Notes: generated from the letters alone by a model not told the origin. A stretch of DNA of 64,000 nucleotides from Catellatospora paridis (GCF_009720365.1 NZ_ML769312.1:124001-188000), one strand, 5' to 3'; shown: positions 8,914-17,980, numbered from the stretch's first letter. Numbers and translations are program-made.

Positions 8914-9714
8914 ATGGATCTGCAACTGGCAGGCAAGCGGGCACTGGTCACCGGAAGCACCGCCGGGCTGGGAGAGGCCATCGCCCGTCGGCTTTCGGCC
9001 GAAGGCGCCGCGGTCGTCGTCCACGGCCGTGACGAGCAGCGCGCGGCCAAGGTCGCCGACGCCATCCGCGGCGCAGGGGGACAGGTCGACGTCGCCATCG
9101 GCGATCTGGCCACAGACGCGGGCGCCGTGACCGTGGCCGCCGCGGCGCAGTCGGGTGGGCCGATCGACATCCTGGTCAACAACGTGGGCGCCTACGACCC
9201 GATCGGCTGGGCGCAGGCCACGCCCGCCGAGTGGGCGCGCCTGTATGAGGTGAACGTCATCTCGGGCGTACGCATGATCCAGCACCTGACGCCCGGCATG
9301 CGCGAGCGCGGCTGGGGCCGGGTGATCCAGATCGGCGGCGGCCTGGCGGCGCAGCCGACAGCCGACCAGCCGCACTACACGGCGACCCTGGCCGCACGGC
9401 ACAACCTCGCCGTCTCCCTGGCCCGCGAGCTGGCCGGCAGCGGCGTGACGTCCAACGTCGTCGCACCCGGCGCGATCATGGTCGACACCGTTCGGGACCT
9501 GCTGCTGCGGCTGGCCCCGTCGCACGGCTGGGGCGACAACCTCGACGAGATCGAGCGAGCGGCGGCAGCCGACTGGGTGCCCAACGACACCGGTCGCTTC
9601 GGGCGCCCGGAGGAGATCGCCTCGGCAGTGGCGTACCTGGCCAGCCCGCTGGCGGGCTACATCAGCGGCGCGACGCTGCGCGTGGACGGCGGCACGATCC
9701 GCAACGTCCAATAG
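8914..9714 (+). CDS. SDR-family oxidoreductase lacking the usual catalytic Ser and Lys
   Basis: The 266-residue protein has a Rossmann fold with TGSTAGLG (13-20) and NNVG (89-92), and a C-terminal SDR signature (GRFGRPEEIASAVAYLAS, then RVDGGT). In the catalytic region Tyr155 is present, but the Lys four residues later is Leu (YTATL). The position normally Ser is in a Gly run (IQIGGG, 138-143). I recall related actinobacterial proteins with the same YxxxL segment, so this may be a distinct subfamily rather than a damaged gene. The ATG at 8914 follows GGGGGAA. It is controlled by the divergent TetR protein through two operators. Substrate unknown. Confidence 0.82.
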   Translation: MDLQLAGKRALVTGSTAGLGEAIARRLSAEGAAVVVHGRDEQRAAKVADAIRGAGGQVDVAIGDLATDAGAVTVAAAAQSGGPIDILVNNVGAYDPIGWAQATPAEWARLYEVNVISGVRMIQHLTPGMRERGWGRVIQIGGGLAAQPTADQPHYTATLAARHNLAVSLARELAGSGVTSNVVAPGAIMVDTVRDLLLRLAPSHGWGDNLDEIERAAAADWVPNDTGRFGRPEEIASAVAYLASPLAGYISGATLRVDGGTIRNVQ

Positions 9715-9819
9715 CCGCCGCGCGTTCGCCACGGCAATCCGGCACGCCCTGGACCCGGCCCGAACGGCGTGCCCGGCCCGCCGAGTTGCCCCGGCCGGAG
9801 CCTTGATGCTAAATCTGCG

Positions 9820-9846
9820 TTGGCACTCCAGCACGGACAGTGCTGA
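9820..9846 (+). promoter_or_regulatory. CIRCE-like operator upstream of htpG
   Basis: TTGGCACTC, nine bases, then CAGTGCTGA matches the CIRCE consensus TTAGCACTC-N9-GAGTGCTAA at 15 of 18 arm positions, with the exact N9 spacing. It lies 18 bases before the htpG start codon. CIRCE is the binding site of the heat-shock repressor HrcA. HrcA control of htpG is therefore likely; no hrcA gene is in the window. Confidence 0.7.
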
Positions 9847-9864
9847 CGCGGAGAGGGGACGCCG

Positions 9865-11730
9865 GTGGGTCAGGTCGAGACGTTCGAGTTCCAGGCGGAG
9901 GCTCAGCAGCTGCTCCAGCTGATGATCCATTCCGTCTACGCGAACAAGGACGTGTTCCTGCGGGAGCTGGTCTCCAACGCCTCCGACGCTCTGGACAAGC
10001 TGCGGCTGCAGTCGCTGATGGACAAGGAGCTGGACGCCGACACCAGTGACCTGCGCATCGAGCTCGCCGCCGACCCCGCCCAGCGCACCCTGACCGTGCG
10101 TGACAACGGCATCGGCATGACCCGTGACCAGGTGATCGAACTGATCGGCACCATCGCCCGGTCCGGCACGGCGGAGTTCGTCAGCCGCTGGCAGCAGGCC
10201 AAGCAGGACGGCACCGCAGAACTCATCGGCAAGTTCGGCATCGGGTTCTACTCCAGTTTCATGGTCGCCGACCGGGTCGTCATGATCACCCGTCGTGCCG
10301 GGGAGAGCGAGGCCACCCGCTGGGAGTCCACCGGCACCGGCACCTACGAGATCTCCACCGTCACCGACGCCGCCCCGGGCACCTCCGTCACCCTGCACCT
10401 CAAGCCGGCCGACGAGGACGACCAGCTATACGACTACACCGACCCGGCCGTGCTGCGGCGCATCGTCAAGCGCTACTCCGACTTCATCGCCTGGCCGATC
10501 CGGATGAGCGAACCCGACACCGATCAGCCCGCCACGCTCAATTCGATGAAGGCCCTGTGGTCGCGGCCCGCCGCCGACATCAAGCCCGACGAGTACACCG
10601 AGTTCTACCGGCACGTCAGCCACGACTGGACGGACCCGCTGGAGACCATCCACCTGCGCGCCGAAGGCGCCCTGGAGTTCGACGCACTGCTTTTCCTGCC
10701 CGCCCGCGCGCCGTACGACCTGTTCAGCCGCGACGCCCGCCGCGGCGTGCAGCTCTACATCAAACGCGTGTTCATCATGGACGACTGCCAGGCGCTGCTG
10801 CCGGAGTACCTGCGCTTCGTCAAGGGCGTCGTCGACTCCGCCGACCTGTCGCTCAACGTGTCCCGCGAGATCCTCCAGCAGGACCGGCAGATCCAGACGA
10901 TCCACCGCCGCCTCGTCAAGAAGGTCCTCGGCACCCTCAAGGACATGCTCGCCAAGGACCCCGAGCGCTACACGGGCTTCTGGCGCGAATTCGGCCAGGC
11001 CGTCAAGGAAGGCCTGGTCAACGACCCCGACAACCGGGCCGTGATCCTCGACGTCGTGCAGCTGGCCTCGACCCACGACCCGGCCCGGCCGACCACGCTG
11101 CGGGAGTACGTCGAGCGCATGAAACCCGACCAGACGGAGATCTTCTACCTGGTCGGGGAGCAGCGCGCCACCCTGGAGAACTCGCCGCACCTGGAGGCGT
11201 TCACGGCCAACGGCGTCGAGGTGCTGCTGCTGCACGACCCGGTCGACGCGATGTGGGTCGAGATGGTCGGCGACTACGACGGCAAGACGTTCGCTTCGGC
11301 CAGCCGCGGCGAGGTGGGCCTGAAGACGCCGTCGGACCAGGCGCCGCACACCGGCGACTACGCGGGGCTGCTGGACTGGATGGGCACCCGGCTGGGGGAG
11401 AAGGTCAAGCAGGTGCGGCTCAGCACCCGCCTGACCACGTCGGCGGCGTGCCTGGTCTCCGACGCGTTTGACGCGCCGCCGGCACTGGAGAAGCTCTACC
11501 GGGCGATGGGCCAGGATCTGCCCAAGGCCAAGCGCATCCTGGAGCTGAACCCGCAGCATCCGCTGGTGGACAAGCTGCGCGCCGCGCAGGCCGAGCGCGG
11601 CGACGACGACACGCTGGCCGAGACCGCCGAACTGCTGTACGCGATGGCGGTGCTCGCCGAGGGCGGCGAGCTCGACGACCCGGCCGGGTTCACCCGTCGC
11701 CTGGCCGACCGGCTCTCCCGCACACTTTGA
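9865..11730 (+). CDS. htpG: Molecular chaperone HtpG (bacterial Hsp90)
   Basis: The 621-residue length is normal for HtpG. The N-terminal GHKL ATPase domain shows the Hsp90 signature ([20 protein letters not shown]), DNGIGMT and [15 protein letters not shown]. The middle domain carries [19 protein letters not shown], and the C-terminal dimerisation region ends [17 protein letters not shown]. It is a cytosolic ATP-dependent chaperone acting on late folding intermediates and aggregates. The GTG start at 9865 is fixed by GAGAGGGGA a few bases upstream and by the family N-terminus ([18 protein letters not shown]). It appears monocistronic, with a CIRCE-like operator immediately upstream. Confidence 0.97.
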
Positions 11731-11978
11731 CGCCGCTGCCCGTCGCGCTGGACCTCCGGGTACGCGATCGGCATGTCGTTGATGCTGGCCTCACGGCAGC
11801 GATCGGTGGGCAAGCACCACTCGCAGGCCGCAGGCATCGCGGCGACGGTGTGAGCACGGTCACCGGGGGGTCGGCCGGAAACCCGGCGGGGGGAGCGAAC
11901 CCCGGCCGGTGCCGGTGCATCGGGATGAGGTCCGGCGGGCTCTGCCTGCCACCGACCCGCAACGCACAGGAGCCGATC

Positions 11979-12866
11979 ATGACTTTCGCGACCACGCTCA
12001 CGCCTGGCGCCCACCAGGTGGAGATCGACGGGATCCGGCAGGTCTACCACGTCGCCGGAACCGGGCCGGTCTGCCTGGTGCACTCCGGTGGCCCCGGCAT
12101 GAGCTGGGAATACCTGCGTATGCCAGGGCTGGAGGCACACCTGACGATGGTGTATCTCGAACCGGTCGGCACGGGGACCTCCGGCCGCCTCACCGACCGG
12201 CGCGACTACCGCATCGACACGTACGCGCGGTTCGTGCACGGCGTGCTCGACCACCTCGGAGCACCCCGGGCGTACCTGCTCGGGCACTCGCACGGCGGGT
12301 TCGTCGCACAGCGGTACGCGCTGGACCACCCGGACCGGGTCGCCGGCCTGATCCTGCACTCGACGTCCCCGGTCACCGGGCCCGAATTCTGGAACGACGC
12401 GATGGCCAACCTCCAGCGGCTACCGGAGCGGCTGGCGCACCGTCCGCAGGCGGCGGCGATCCCCGGCCTGTTCCCGCAGGCCCTGGCCGCGACCGACGAC
12501 GAGACCTTCTCGGCACTCATGCGCCAGGTGCTGCCCGCGTACTTCGCCGACTTCTGGGCTCAGGAGGACGAACTCGTGCCGGCCTTCGCCGCGTTCCGCG
12601 CCTGGATCGGCCCGTCCGGCGGTGAGGAGCCCGCCCCGTTCGACGTGCGCGACGAGCTCGCCTCGCTTGACGTGCCTGCGCTGATCGTCAGCGGGGACCA
12701 GGACTTCATCTGCGGCAGCCACTGGGGCAGGATGCTGCACGAGGCCCTGCCGACGTCGCAGCTGCTCGTCCTGGACTGTGGGCACATGGCACACCTGGAG
12801 CGGCCAGAGTCGTTCCGCCGTGCAGTCGTGGAGTTCGTCGAGGGGCGGGCACGCACGGCGGCGTAG
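11979..12866 (+). CDS. Alpha/beta-fold hydrolase (proline-iminopeptidase-like)
   Basis: The 295-residue cytosolic protein has the oxyanion region HSGGPG near residue 35, the nucleophile elbow GHSHGG, an acidic residue in VSGDQDFICG, and the catalytic His in DCGHMAHLE near the C-terminus. HSGGPG together with EPVGTGTSG is typical of the proline-iminopeptidase branch, but annotation transfer in this superfamily is unreliable. The ATG at 11979 has AGGAG eight bases upstream. The 248 bp between htpG and this gene hold no recognised gene. Confidence 0.82.
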   Translation: MTFATTLTPGAHQVEIDGIRQVYHVAGTGPVCLVHSGGPGMSWEYLRMPGLEAHLTMVYLEPVGTGTSGRLTDRRDYRIDTYARFVHGVLDHLGAPRAYLLGHSHGGFVAQRYALDHPDRVAGLILHSTSPVTGPEFWNDAMANLQRLPERLAHRPQAAAIPGLFPQALAATDDETFSALMRQVLPAYFADFWAQEDELVPAFAAFRAWIGPSGGEEPAPFDVRDELASLDVPALIVSGDQDFICGSHWGRMLHEALPTSQLLVLDCGHMAHLERPESFRRAVVEFVEGRARTAA

Positions 12867-12904
12867 CGGCCGCACCCCTCGCAGCCCGGATCCCGGGCGT
12901 GGCC

Positions 12905-12927
12905 GGGCCGGGACCTCGCCCCGGCCC
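12905..12927 (+). terminator. Hairpin after the alpha/beta-hydrolase gene
   Basis: An 8-bp perfect GC stem (12905-12912 with 12920-12927) with a 7-base loop lies 38 bases past the stop codon. Confidence 0.5.
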
Positions 12928-13057
12928 GTCCGGGAAGCGCCGTGGAATTCGTCACGGTAGCCGGCGTCTGTTCGGCGTCGGCGTGGGCCGGACGTACCGT
13001 CGCGACCAGGGGCTGGCGGGTCGACCGCGGGCCGGCGCCGACGATCGGGGGCATCGC

Positions 13058-13999
13058 GTGTTCGCAGCTTCAGACACCGACGAGCACCTGGTCCGCGCGG
13101 CGTGGTCCGGGGATTCCACGAGCCTGGCCGTGCTGCTGGCGCGGCACCGGGCCGGCATGCTGGCGGTCGCGTTGGGCGTGCTCGGGTATGGGTCCGACGC
13201 CGAGGACGCGGTCCAGGACGCGATGCTGGTGGCGATGTCCCGGATCGGCCAGGTGCGCGACCCGGCGGCGGTCGGCCAGTGGCTGCGGACCATCGTGCGC
13301 AACAACTGCCGGATGCGGTTGCGTTCGACCCGGCCGGTGCCGATGGCCGATCTCGCGGTGCTGCCGCTGACCGCGGGCGGGCCGACGCCGGACGAACTGC
13401 TGGAACAACGGGCCCAGCGCGATTGGATCTGGCACGCGCTGGCCGGGCTTTCCGAGCCCGTCCGCATGGTCACGCTGCTGCGCTACTTCAGTGACGTGAC
13501 GTCGTACGAGCAGATCGCCGCGCTGTGCGGGATCCCGGTCGGCACCGTGCGCAGTCGGCTGAACCAGGGCCGGACCCGGCTGACCGACCTGCTGCGGGCG
13601 GCCGCGGAGCTGGCTCACGACGATGCCACCACGCTGGCGCAAGCGCGGCGGCGGGAGGCCGAGCAGACACTGGTGGCCGCGGAACGCGGCGAGTTCGCGC
13701 AGGTCGTCCGGCAGTCGTGGTGGCCGGATCTGGAGGTGGTCACGCCGGACGGGCGGTTCAGCCAGGGACCGGACGTGCTGCTGGCGGGAATGGACCTCGA
13801 CCTGACGGACGGGGTGCGCCAGCGGATCAGGAACGTGGTGGTCAGTGGGGACGTGCTGATCTGGGAGGCCGATCTGATCAGCCCGCCCGACGATCCGGAG
13901 CACTGCCCGCCGGGGGTGGTCTGGGCGCAGCGGCTGCGTGATCGGCGGGTCAGCCGAATCCGGCTGTTCCATCCGCGCCCCGCCGTGCCGGGGGGCTGA
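13058..13999 (+). CDS. ECF-type RNA polymerase sigma factor with C-terminal accessory domain
   Basis: The 313-residue protein has sigma region 2 (YGSDAEDAVQDAMLVAMSRIGQV and WLRTIVRNNCRM blocks) and region 4 (LLRYFSDVTSYEQIAA, then GIPVGTVRSRLNQGRTRL). They are followed by about 110 residues resembling an NTF2/SnoaL-like domain (FAQVVRQSWWPDLEVVTPDG). Sigma factors with such C-terminal extensions usually lack a classical anti-sigma factor and may be controlled by their own tail. The GTG at 13058 has a G-rich Shine-Dalgarno; the longer upstream frame is Arg/Gly-rich and not family-like. No anti-sigma gene is adjacent. Confidence 0.85.
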   Translation: MFAASDTDEHLVRAAWSGDSTSLAVLLARHRAGMLAVALGVLGYGSDAEDAVQDAMLVAMSRIGQVRDPAAVGQWLRTIVRNNCRMRLRSTRPVPMADLAVLPLTAGGPTPDELLEQRAQRDWIWHALAGLSEPVRMVTLLRYFSDVTSYEQIAALCGIPVGTVRSRLNQGRTRLTDLLRAAAELAHDDATTLAQARRREAEQTLVAAERGEFAQVVRQSWWPDLEVVTPDGRFSQGPDVLLAGMDLDLTDGVRQRIRNVVVSGDVLIWEADLISPPDDPEHCPPGVVWAQRLRDRRVSRIRLFHPRPAVPGG

Positions 14000-14051
14000 C
14001 AGGGGCGCAGCGCCTCTTGCCGGGGCGGGCATTCCATGGTCGAGTGCCCGG

Positions 14052-15140
14052 GTGGCCGACGACTGGGACGAGCGGTTCGGCTGGGCCTGGGACTTGATCA
14101 GCGAGGACCCCGCCCGGCGCGATTCCGCGCACCTGCGCCTGGACGAGCTCCGCATGGCCCGGGCCGGTGCCGCCACCAGGCAGCAGCACGAGGAGGCGAG
14201 CCGCCGGCTGCTGCCCGACGGCCTGTGGATCGGGTCCCGCCCGGGGCTGGTGCGACTGCCGCGCGCCGTGCGCTACCGGCTGCTCTACCTGGATTGGGAG
14301 GTGCGGTTCCCGCACGAGTGGGCCTGGCACGCCAGGTCCTGGAGTACGAAGACGAGCCTGTTGCGGACCTTCCACCAGCACGTGGACGAGTTGCCGGACT
14401 GGATCCGGACGGTGCTGACCGACCTCATTCTGCTGGTGGTGGCCCGGCCGCACCGGCTCGGCGACGAACGCTATGCCCGGCTGGCGCGGGTGCTGGCCGA
14501 CGACCCGCTGCGCGACCGGCTGCGGGAGCTGGGCGAGCACGCCGACGAGGGAGTACGGCTGCGCGCCGGCTACCTGACGTGGGTGATCGGCAGACGGATC
14601 CTGCCGGAGCCGAAGCCGAGCCAGTGGCGCGACTACCTGCAAACACTCGGACTGGTCGAGGAGCCCGCGCAACGGTCCCCTGCGATCCTGTCCCAGGTCG
14701 ACCAGGGGCGCGTGCCGACCCTGGTGCGCTGCCCCCGGTGTGACGGCCCGGCGGCGGCCGTGTGCCCCGTGCCCGGCCAGGACCGGCCGGTGTGGCGGGT
14801 GACCTGCGCCGACTGCCCGTACACCGCGTCGCGCCGGCCGGAGTTCAAGCAGGGCAACCGCTGGGACGGCAGTGTCGTGCACGATCCGGTGTTCCGCCTG
14901 CCGCTGTGGCTGCAGCAGCCTTACGCCGGCAGCCGGTTGTGGGCGTACGGGACCGGCCATCTGGACGCGATCGAACAGCACCTGCGCGCCCGCGTACGCC
15001 TGGCCGACGGCGGGGCCTACCTGCCCGCGTACCAGGTCGACCTGCCGGACTGGATGATGCCGCTCGACCGGCGCGACGAGCTGCTGGCCGGGATCGCCGC
15101 GCTGCGCGCCACCGTCCCGGCCGGACCCGCTACCCGCTGA
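14052..15140 (+). CDS. Hypothetical protein with a zinc-ribbon-like Cys motif
   Basis: A 362-residue protein, Trp- and Arg-rich, with helical N-terminal two thirds. A CPRC motif and a CADC motif about 22 residues apart, in the middle-to-C-terminal part, form a probable four-Cys zinc ribbon. No signal peptide or membrane span is seen. The GTG at 14052 is my best guess (ADDWDERFGWAWDL follows); a longer frame overlapping the sigma gene is possible. It lies 52 bases after the sigma gene and may be cotranscribed. Function unknown. Confidence 0.6.
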   Translation: MADDWDERFGWAWDLISEDPARRDSAHLRLDELRMARAGAATRQQHEEASRRLLPDGLWIGSRPGLVRLPRAVRYRLLYLDWEVRFPHEWAWHARSWSTKTSLLRTFHQHVDELPDWIRTVLTDLILLVVARPHRLGDERYARLARVLADDPLRDRLRELGEHADEGVRLRAGYLTWVIGRRILPEPKPSQWRDYLQTLGLVEEPAQRSPAILSQVDQGRVPTLVRCPRCDGPAAAVCPVPGQDRPVWRVTCADCPYTASRRPEFKQGNRWDGSVVHDPVFRLPLWLQQPYAGSRLWAYGTGHLDAIEQHLRARVRLADGGAYLPAYQVDLPDWMMPLDRRDELLAGIAALRATVPAGPATR

Positions 15141-15286
15141 CCACATACGAGTGTGGTGGGACGCGCTTCTGGCCGGTGAGGCGCCCGCGGCCACCCCGCC
15201 CGATTTCAAGACGGCCTGATCGACGTGGCAGTGGCACAGGCGTTCACCACCGAGTGGGCGCACCAGCACGCCGCCGACCATGCCGC
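15139..15286 (+). pseudogene. C-terminal fragment of a Gfo/Idh/MocA-type oxidoreductase
   Basis: Read in two frames, this stretch gives DHIRVWWDALLAGEAPAA and then DF, and after a one-base shift near 15207, QDGLIDVAVAQAFTTEWA. This is the conserved tail of Gfo/Idh/MocA dehydrogenases (WWDAL...G...DFxDGL.DVAVAxAF). The N-terminal Rossmann domain is absent, and the fragment begins exactly at the stop codon of the preceding gene. It is a decayed remnant, not a functional gene. Confidence 0.6.
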
Positions 15287-15293
15287 GGGGCGC

Positions 15294-15740
15294 TCAGTCG
15301 GGCAAGCGCACGACGGCCAGGTCCCACTGGCCGTGCAGGTCCTCCCAGACCGTGACGACCTCGCCGACGGGCAGCGGGTTGCGGCCGGGACAGTCGTCGC
15401 GGTCGAGTTCGACGTCGTTCTCCTCGAGCTGCTCGACGACCCGGACCGCATCGTCGAGGGTGCCGTCGGTGGCCAGCCGCAGGTATCCGACACGCCATCG
15501 CACGGGCGGTGTGGCGAGGTCACGGCCAGCCACGTACCCGCCCGGGGTATCGAAGAGCGAGCGGCTCACGTCGATGCGCAGCGGCGCCTCGTAGACGGTG
15601 AGCCGGTCGTCGTCGAGCAGGCGCTCGCCGCGCAGCAGTTCCGGATCGGCGAACTCCGGCAGCTTGTCGAGCCCGGTCTCGTTGATGAAGTTTCCCCACG
15701 CGAAGAGCGCGTACGGCGCGTCCGGCATGGACGCGATCAT
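15294..15740 (-). CDS. Hypothetical protein, 148 aa
   Basis: A soluble acidic protein beginning with the hydrophobic-aromatic segment YALFAWGNFINE and containing VYEAPLRIDVSRSLFDTPGG and a C-terminal QWDLAVVRLPD. I recognise no family. The ATG at 15740 is chosen, but an ATG at 15728 is equally possible, since neither has a clear ribosome site. Upstream, the same frame continues in low-complexity sequence that is the shadow of the zinc-finger gene. Function unknown. Confidence 0.6.
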   Translation of the reverse strand: MIASMPDAPYALFAWGNFINETGLDKLPEFADPELLRGERLLDDDRLTVYEAPLRIDVSRSLFDTPGGYVAGRDLATPPVRWRVGYLRLATDGTLDDAVRVVEQLEENDVELDRDDCPGRNPLPVGEVVTVWEDLHGQWDLAVVRLPD

Positions 15741-15796
15741 AGCGACGCCGCCGGTCAGGACAGGGGTGCGCCCACCGCTGGGCGCACCCGGCGCTC

Positions 15797-16105
15797 CTAC
15801 CGCGGGCAGGCCACGCAGGTCCTGGCGTGGGGCAGCAGATCGAGTCGGGCGAGGGGGATGGCGGCGGCGCAGACCTCGCATGCGCCGTAGCGGCCCTGCT
15901 CGATGCGGCGCAGCGCCGCCACGGTGTCGGCGAGGCTCTGGCGGGTGCCGGCCAGCAGCGCGCCGTGGGCGGCGGCTTCGGAGGCATCGGGGGCGGCGGC
16001 GGTGAGGTCGGACAGGTGGGCGGTCTGCTCGTCGCAGGTGTGCTTGAGCCGTTCGTGGATGCCGGCGAGCCAGTCGTCGTGATCGGTGGTGTCGAGCGTG
16101 GTCAT
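15797..16105 (-). CDS. DksA/TraR-type C4 zinc-finger protein
   Basis: The 102-residue protein has an N-terminal coiled-coil-like helical part and a C-terminal motif RIEQGRYGACEVC, then CVACPR. The two Cys pairs are about 20 residues apart, as in the DksA/TraR zinc finger. Proteins of this group bind the RNA polymerase secondary channel or act as small DNA/RNA-polymerase effectors, but this short actinobacterial type has no assigned role. The ATG at 16105 is preceded by GGAGG. It is followed by the 148-aa hypothetical gene on the same strand. Confidence 0.85.
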   Translation of the reverse strand: MTTLDTTDHDDWLAGIHERLKHTCDEQTAHLSDLTAAAPDASEAAAHGALLAGTRQSLADTVAALRRIEQGRYGACEVCAAAIPLARLDLLPHARTCVACPR

Positions 16106-16191
16106 GGTTCCTCCACTGTCGGGCGGGTACAAAGAAATCGGGCCGGAGCCGGTGTGCTCCGCCCGATGCGCCGTGCTCTGTGGACCGGCGA

Positions 16192-16320
16192 CTAGTGCGG
16201 AGGCAGGACCGTGCGGAGGTCCGGCCTGCGCAGCGCGGCACGGGTGCGCGGGCAGCGGGCACCGTCACGGCCGCGGTCGCCCCGCGGTTCGCCGGTCACC
16301 TGGATCGCTGCCTTCGTCAT
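16192..16320 (-). CDS. Small leaderless ORF, 42 aa
   Basis: The ORF begins MTKAAIQVTGE and is Arg/Gly/Asp-rich thereafter, with one Cys. The support is upstream: TTGTCG, exactly 17 bases, TATGGT, six bases, then the ATG. This is a textbook -35/-10 promoter placed for a leaderless message. No family is recognised and no membrane span is predicted. It is shorter than most annotation cut-offs. The peptide could be real, or the promoter could serve the DksA-type gene downstream. Confidence 0.45.
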   Translation of the reverse strand: MTKAAIQVTGEPRGDRGRDGARCPRTRAALRRPDLRTVLPPH

Positions 16321-16504
16321 GCAGCCACCATAGGCCGCGTTCCCGAAGCCGACAACCGGCCCACCAGCGCCCACACGGTTGCGGAGCCGCCGCACGTTGA
16401 CTGCCGTTCACCGCGCTGTGACCGAACCAAAATATTTGCGTAGGCAACGATTCTGGTGGTCGGGCGCGTTCCTTCGGCATCACACCCGAACGACGGAGCA
16501 CCTC

Positions 16505-17980
16505 TTGCACACCCGAACAGCCATCGCTGCAGCCACCCTGCTCGCCCTCCTGGGCGGCTGCACGAGTGGATCATCCACACCCGACACCGCCGCCTCGCCC
16601 GCCCCGGCCACGTCCTCCGGCGGCCTGGCGGGGGAGTACACGTCCTATGCGGCAGGGCTGTCGCGACCAGTCGTCGACTCCCAATATCCCCAGCACGGCA
16701 CCGACGCTCTCGACGTGTTGCACTACGGCCTGGAACTGGCCTGGTCACCCGCCGAGCGGGTGCTCACCGGCACGGCGACCCTGCACCTCCGGCCGACCCG
16801 GGACGCGGCGTCGTTCCACCTCGACTTCAAGCCGTACACGATCACGAGCCTGACCGTGGACGGCAAGCCCGCGACCGGCGCGGTCACCAAGGAGAAACTG
16901 GTGGTGCAGGCGCCGGTGAAGGCCGACGTGCCGGTCACGCTCGTCGTCGGCTACCGGGGTAAGCCCAGCACCACCCCCTGGCCGACCACGACCCGCGGTG
17001 ACAACCACCCGCTCGGCCTGACCGTGTCCGCCGACGGCGGCCTGTGGACCATGCAGGAACCGTTCGGCGCGTTCACCTGGTACCCGGCCAACGACCACCC
17101 GTCCGACGAGGCGCTGTACGACATCGCGGTGACCGCGCCCCCGGGCTGGTCGGCGATCGCATCGGGCACCCCGCAGGGCCGGCAGGGCGACACCTTCCGC
17201 TACCGCAGCACGGTCCCGGTCGCCTCATACCTGACGACCCTGGCGGTCGGTAAATACGAGAAGGCCACCGGCACCGGACCGCACGGGCTGCCCATCACAT
17301 ACTGGTACCACGCCGACGAGGCGTCGTACCTGCCGATGATGCAGAAGACCGCCGAGCACCTGCAGTGGCTGGAAAAGCACTTCGGCCCCTACCCGTTCGA
17401 TTCGGCGGGCGTGGTCATGGTCGAGTCGCCCTCCGCCATGGAGACCCAGCAGATGGTCACCATGGGGGAGCGGTTCGGGCAGATGGGACCCCGGTCGTTC
17501 GACGGCACGCTCCTGCACGAGTGGGCCCACCACTGGTTCGGCGACGCCGTCACGCCCGCCGACTGGAGCGACTTCTGGCTCAACGAAGGCTGGGCCCTGT
17601 ACGCCCAGCGGCTGTACGAGGCCGAAACCTACCCGGGCGAGATGAGCCAGGCCGAGCGGATCGCCCAGAACCGCGAGCTCGACGGCACCTACCGCAAGCA
17701 GTACGGCCCGCCCGGCAAGCCCAACGCCGCCGAATTCGGCAACACCTGCATGTACACCTGCGTCGCCGGCATGCTGCGCCAGCTGCACCAGGCCCTGGGT
17801 GACGACCGCTTCTTCGCCCTGGCCCGCGGCTGGGTCCAGGACAACCTGCACACCCAGCAGAGCCGCGCCTCGTTCACCGCGTACGTCAACCGCAAGACCG
17901 GGCACGACTTCACCGCTCTGCTCGACGCGTGGCTCGACTCGCCGACCACACCCGCGGAGACCGGCCCGCTGCCGAGCTGA
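16505..17980 (+). CDS. M1-family metallopeptidase, predicted lipoprotein
   Basis: The 491-residue protein starts at TTG 16505, eight bases after GGAG. This start gives a classical lipoprotein signal with lipobox LLGGC (Cys19), whereas the longer frame would bury it. The catalytic zinc site is HEWAHH (338-343) with the third ligand Glu361 in NEGW, the exact HExxH-x18-E of gluzincins. The substrate-anchoring GAMEN segment is SAMET (310-314). M1 enzymes remove N-terminal residues from peptides; this one should sit on the outer face of the membrane. It is monocistronic and ends before a strong shared terminator. Confidence 0.88.
   Translation: MHTRTAIAAATLLALLGGCTSGSSTPDTAASPAPATSSGGLAGEYTSYAAGLSRPVVDSQYPQHGTDALDVLHYGLELAWSPAERVLTGTATLHLRPTRDAASFHLDFKPYTITSLTVDGKPATGAVTKEKLVVQAPVKADVPVTLVVGYRGKPSTTPWPTTTRGDNHPLGLTVSADGGLWTMQEPFGAFTWYPANDHPSDEALYDIAVTAPPGWSAIASGTPQGRQGDTFRYRSTVPVASYLTTLAVGKYEKATGTGPHGLPITYWYHADEASYLPMMQKTAEHLQWLEKHFGPYPFDSAGVVMVESPSAMETQQMVTMGERFGQMGPRSFDGTLLHEWAHHWFGDAVTPADWSDFWLNEGWALYAQRLYEAETYPGEMSQAERIAQNRELDGTYRKQYGPPGKPNAAEFGNTCMYTCVAGMLRQLHQALGDDRFFALARGWVQDNLHTQQSRASFTAYVNRKTGHDFTALLDAWLDSPTTPAETGPLPS

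Noticed and set aside
11731-11978. Short ORFs between htpG and the alpha/beta-hydrolase, including an ATG at 11773
   Set aside because: About 26 codons with no ribosome site or recognisable sequence; not supported as a gene.
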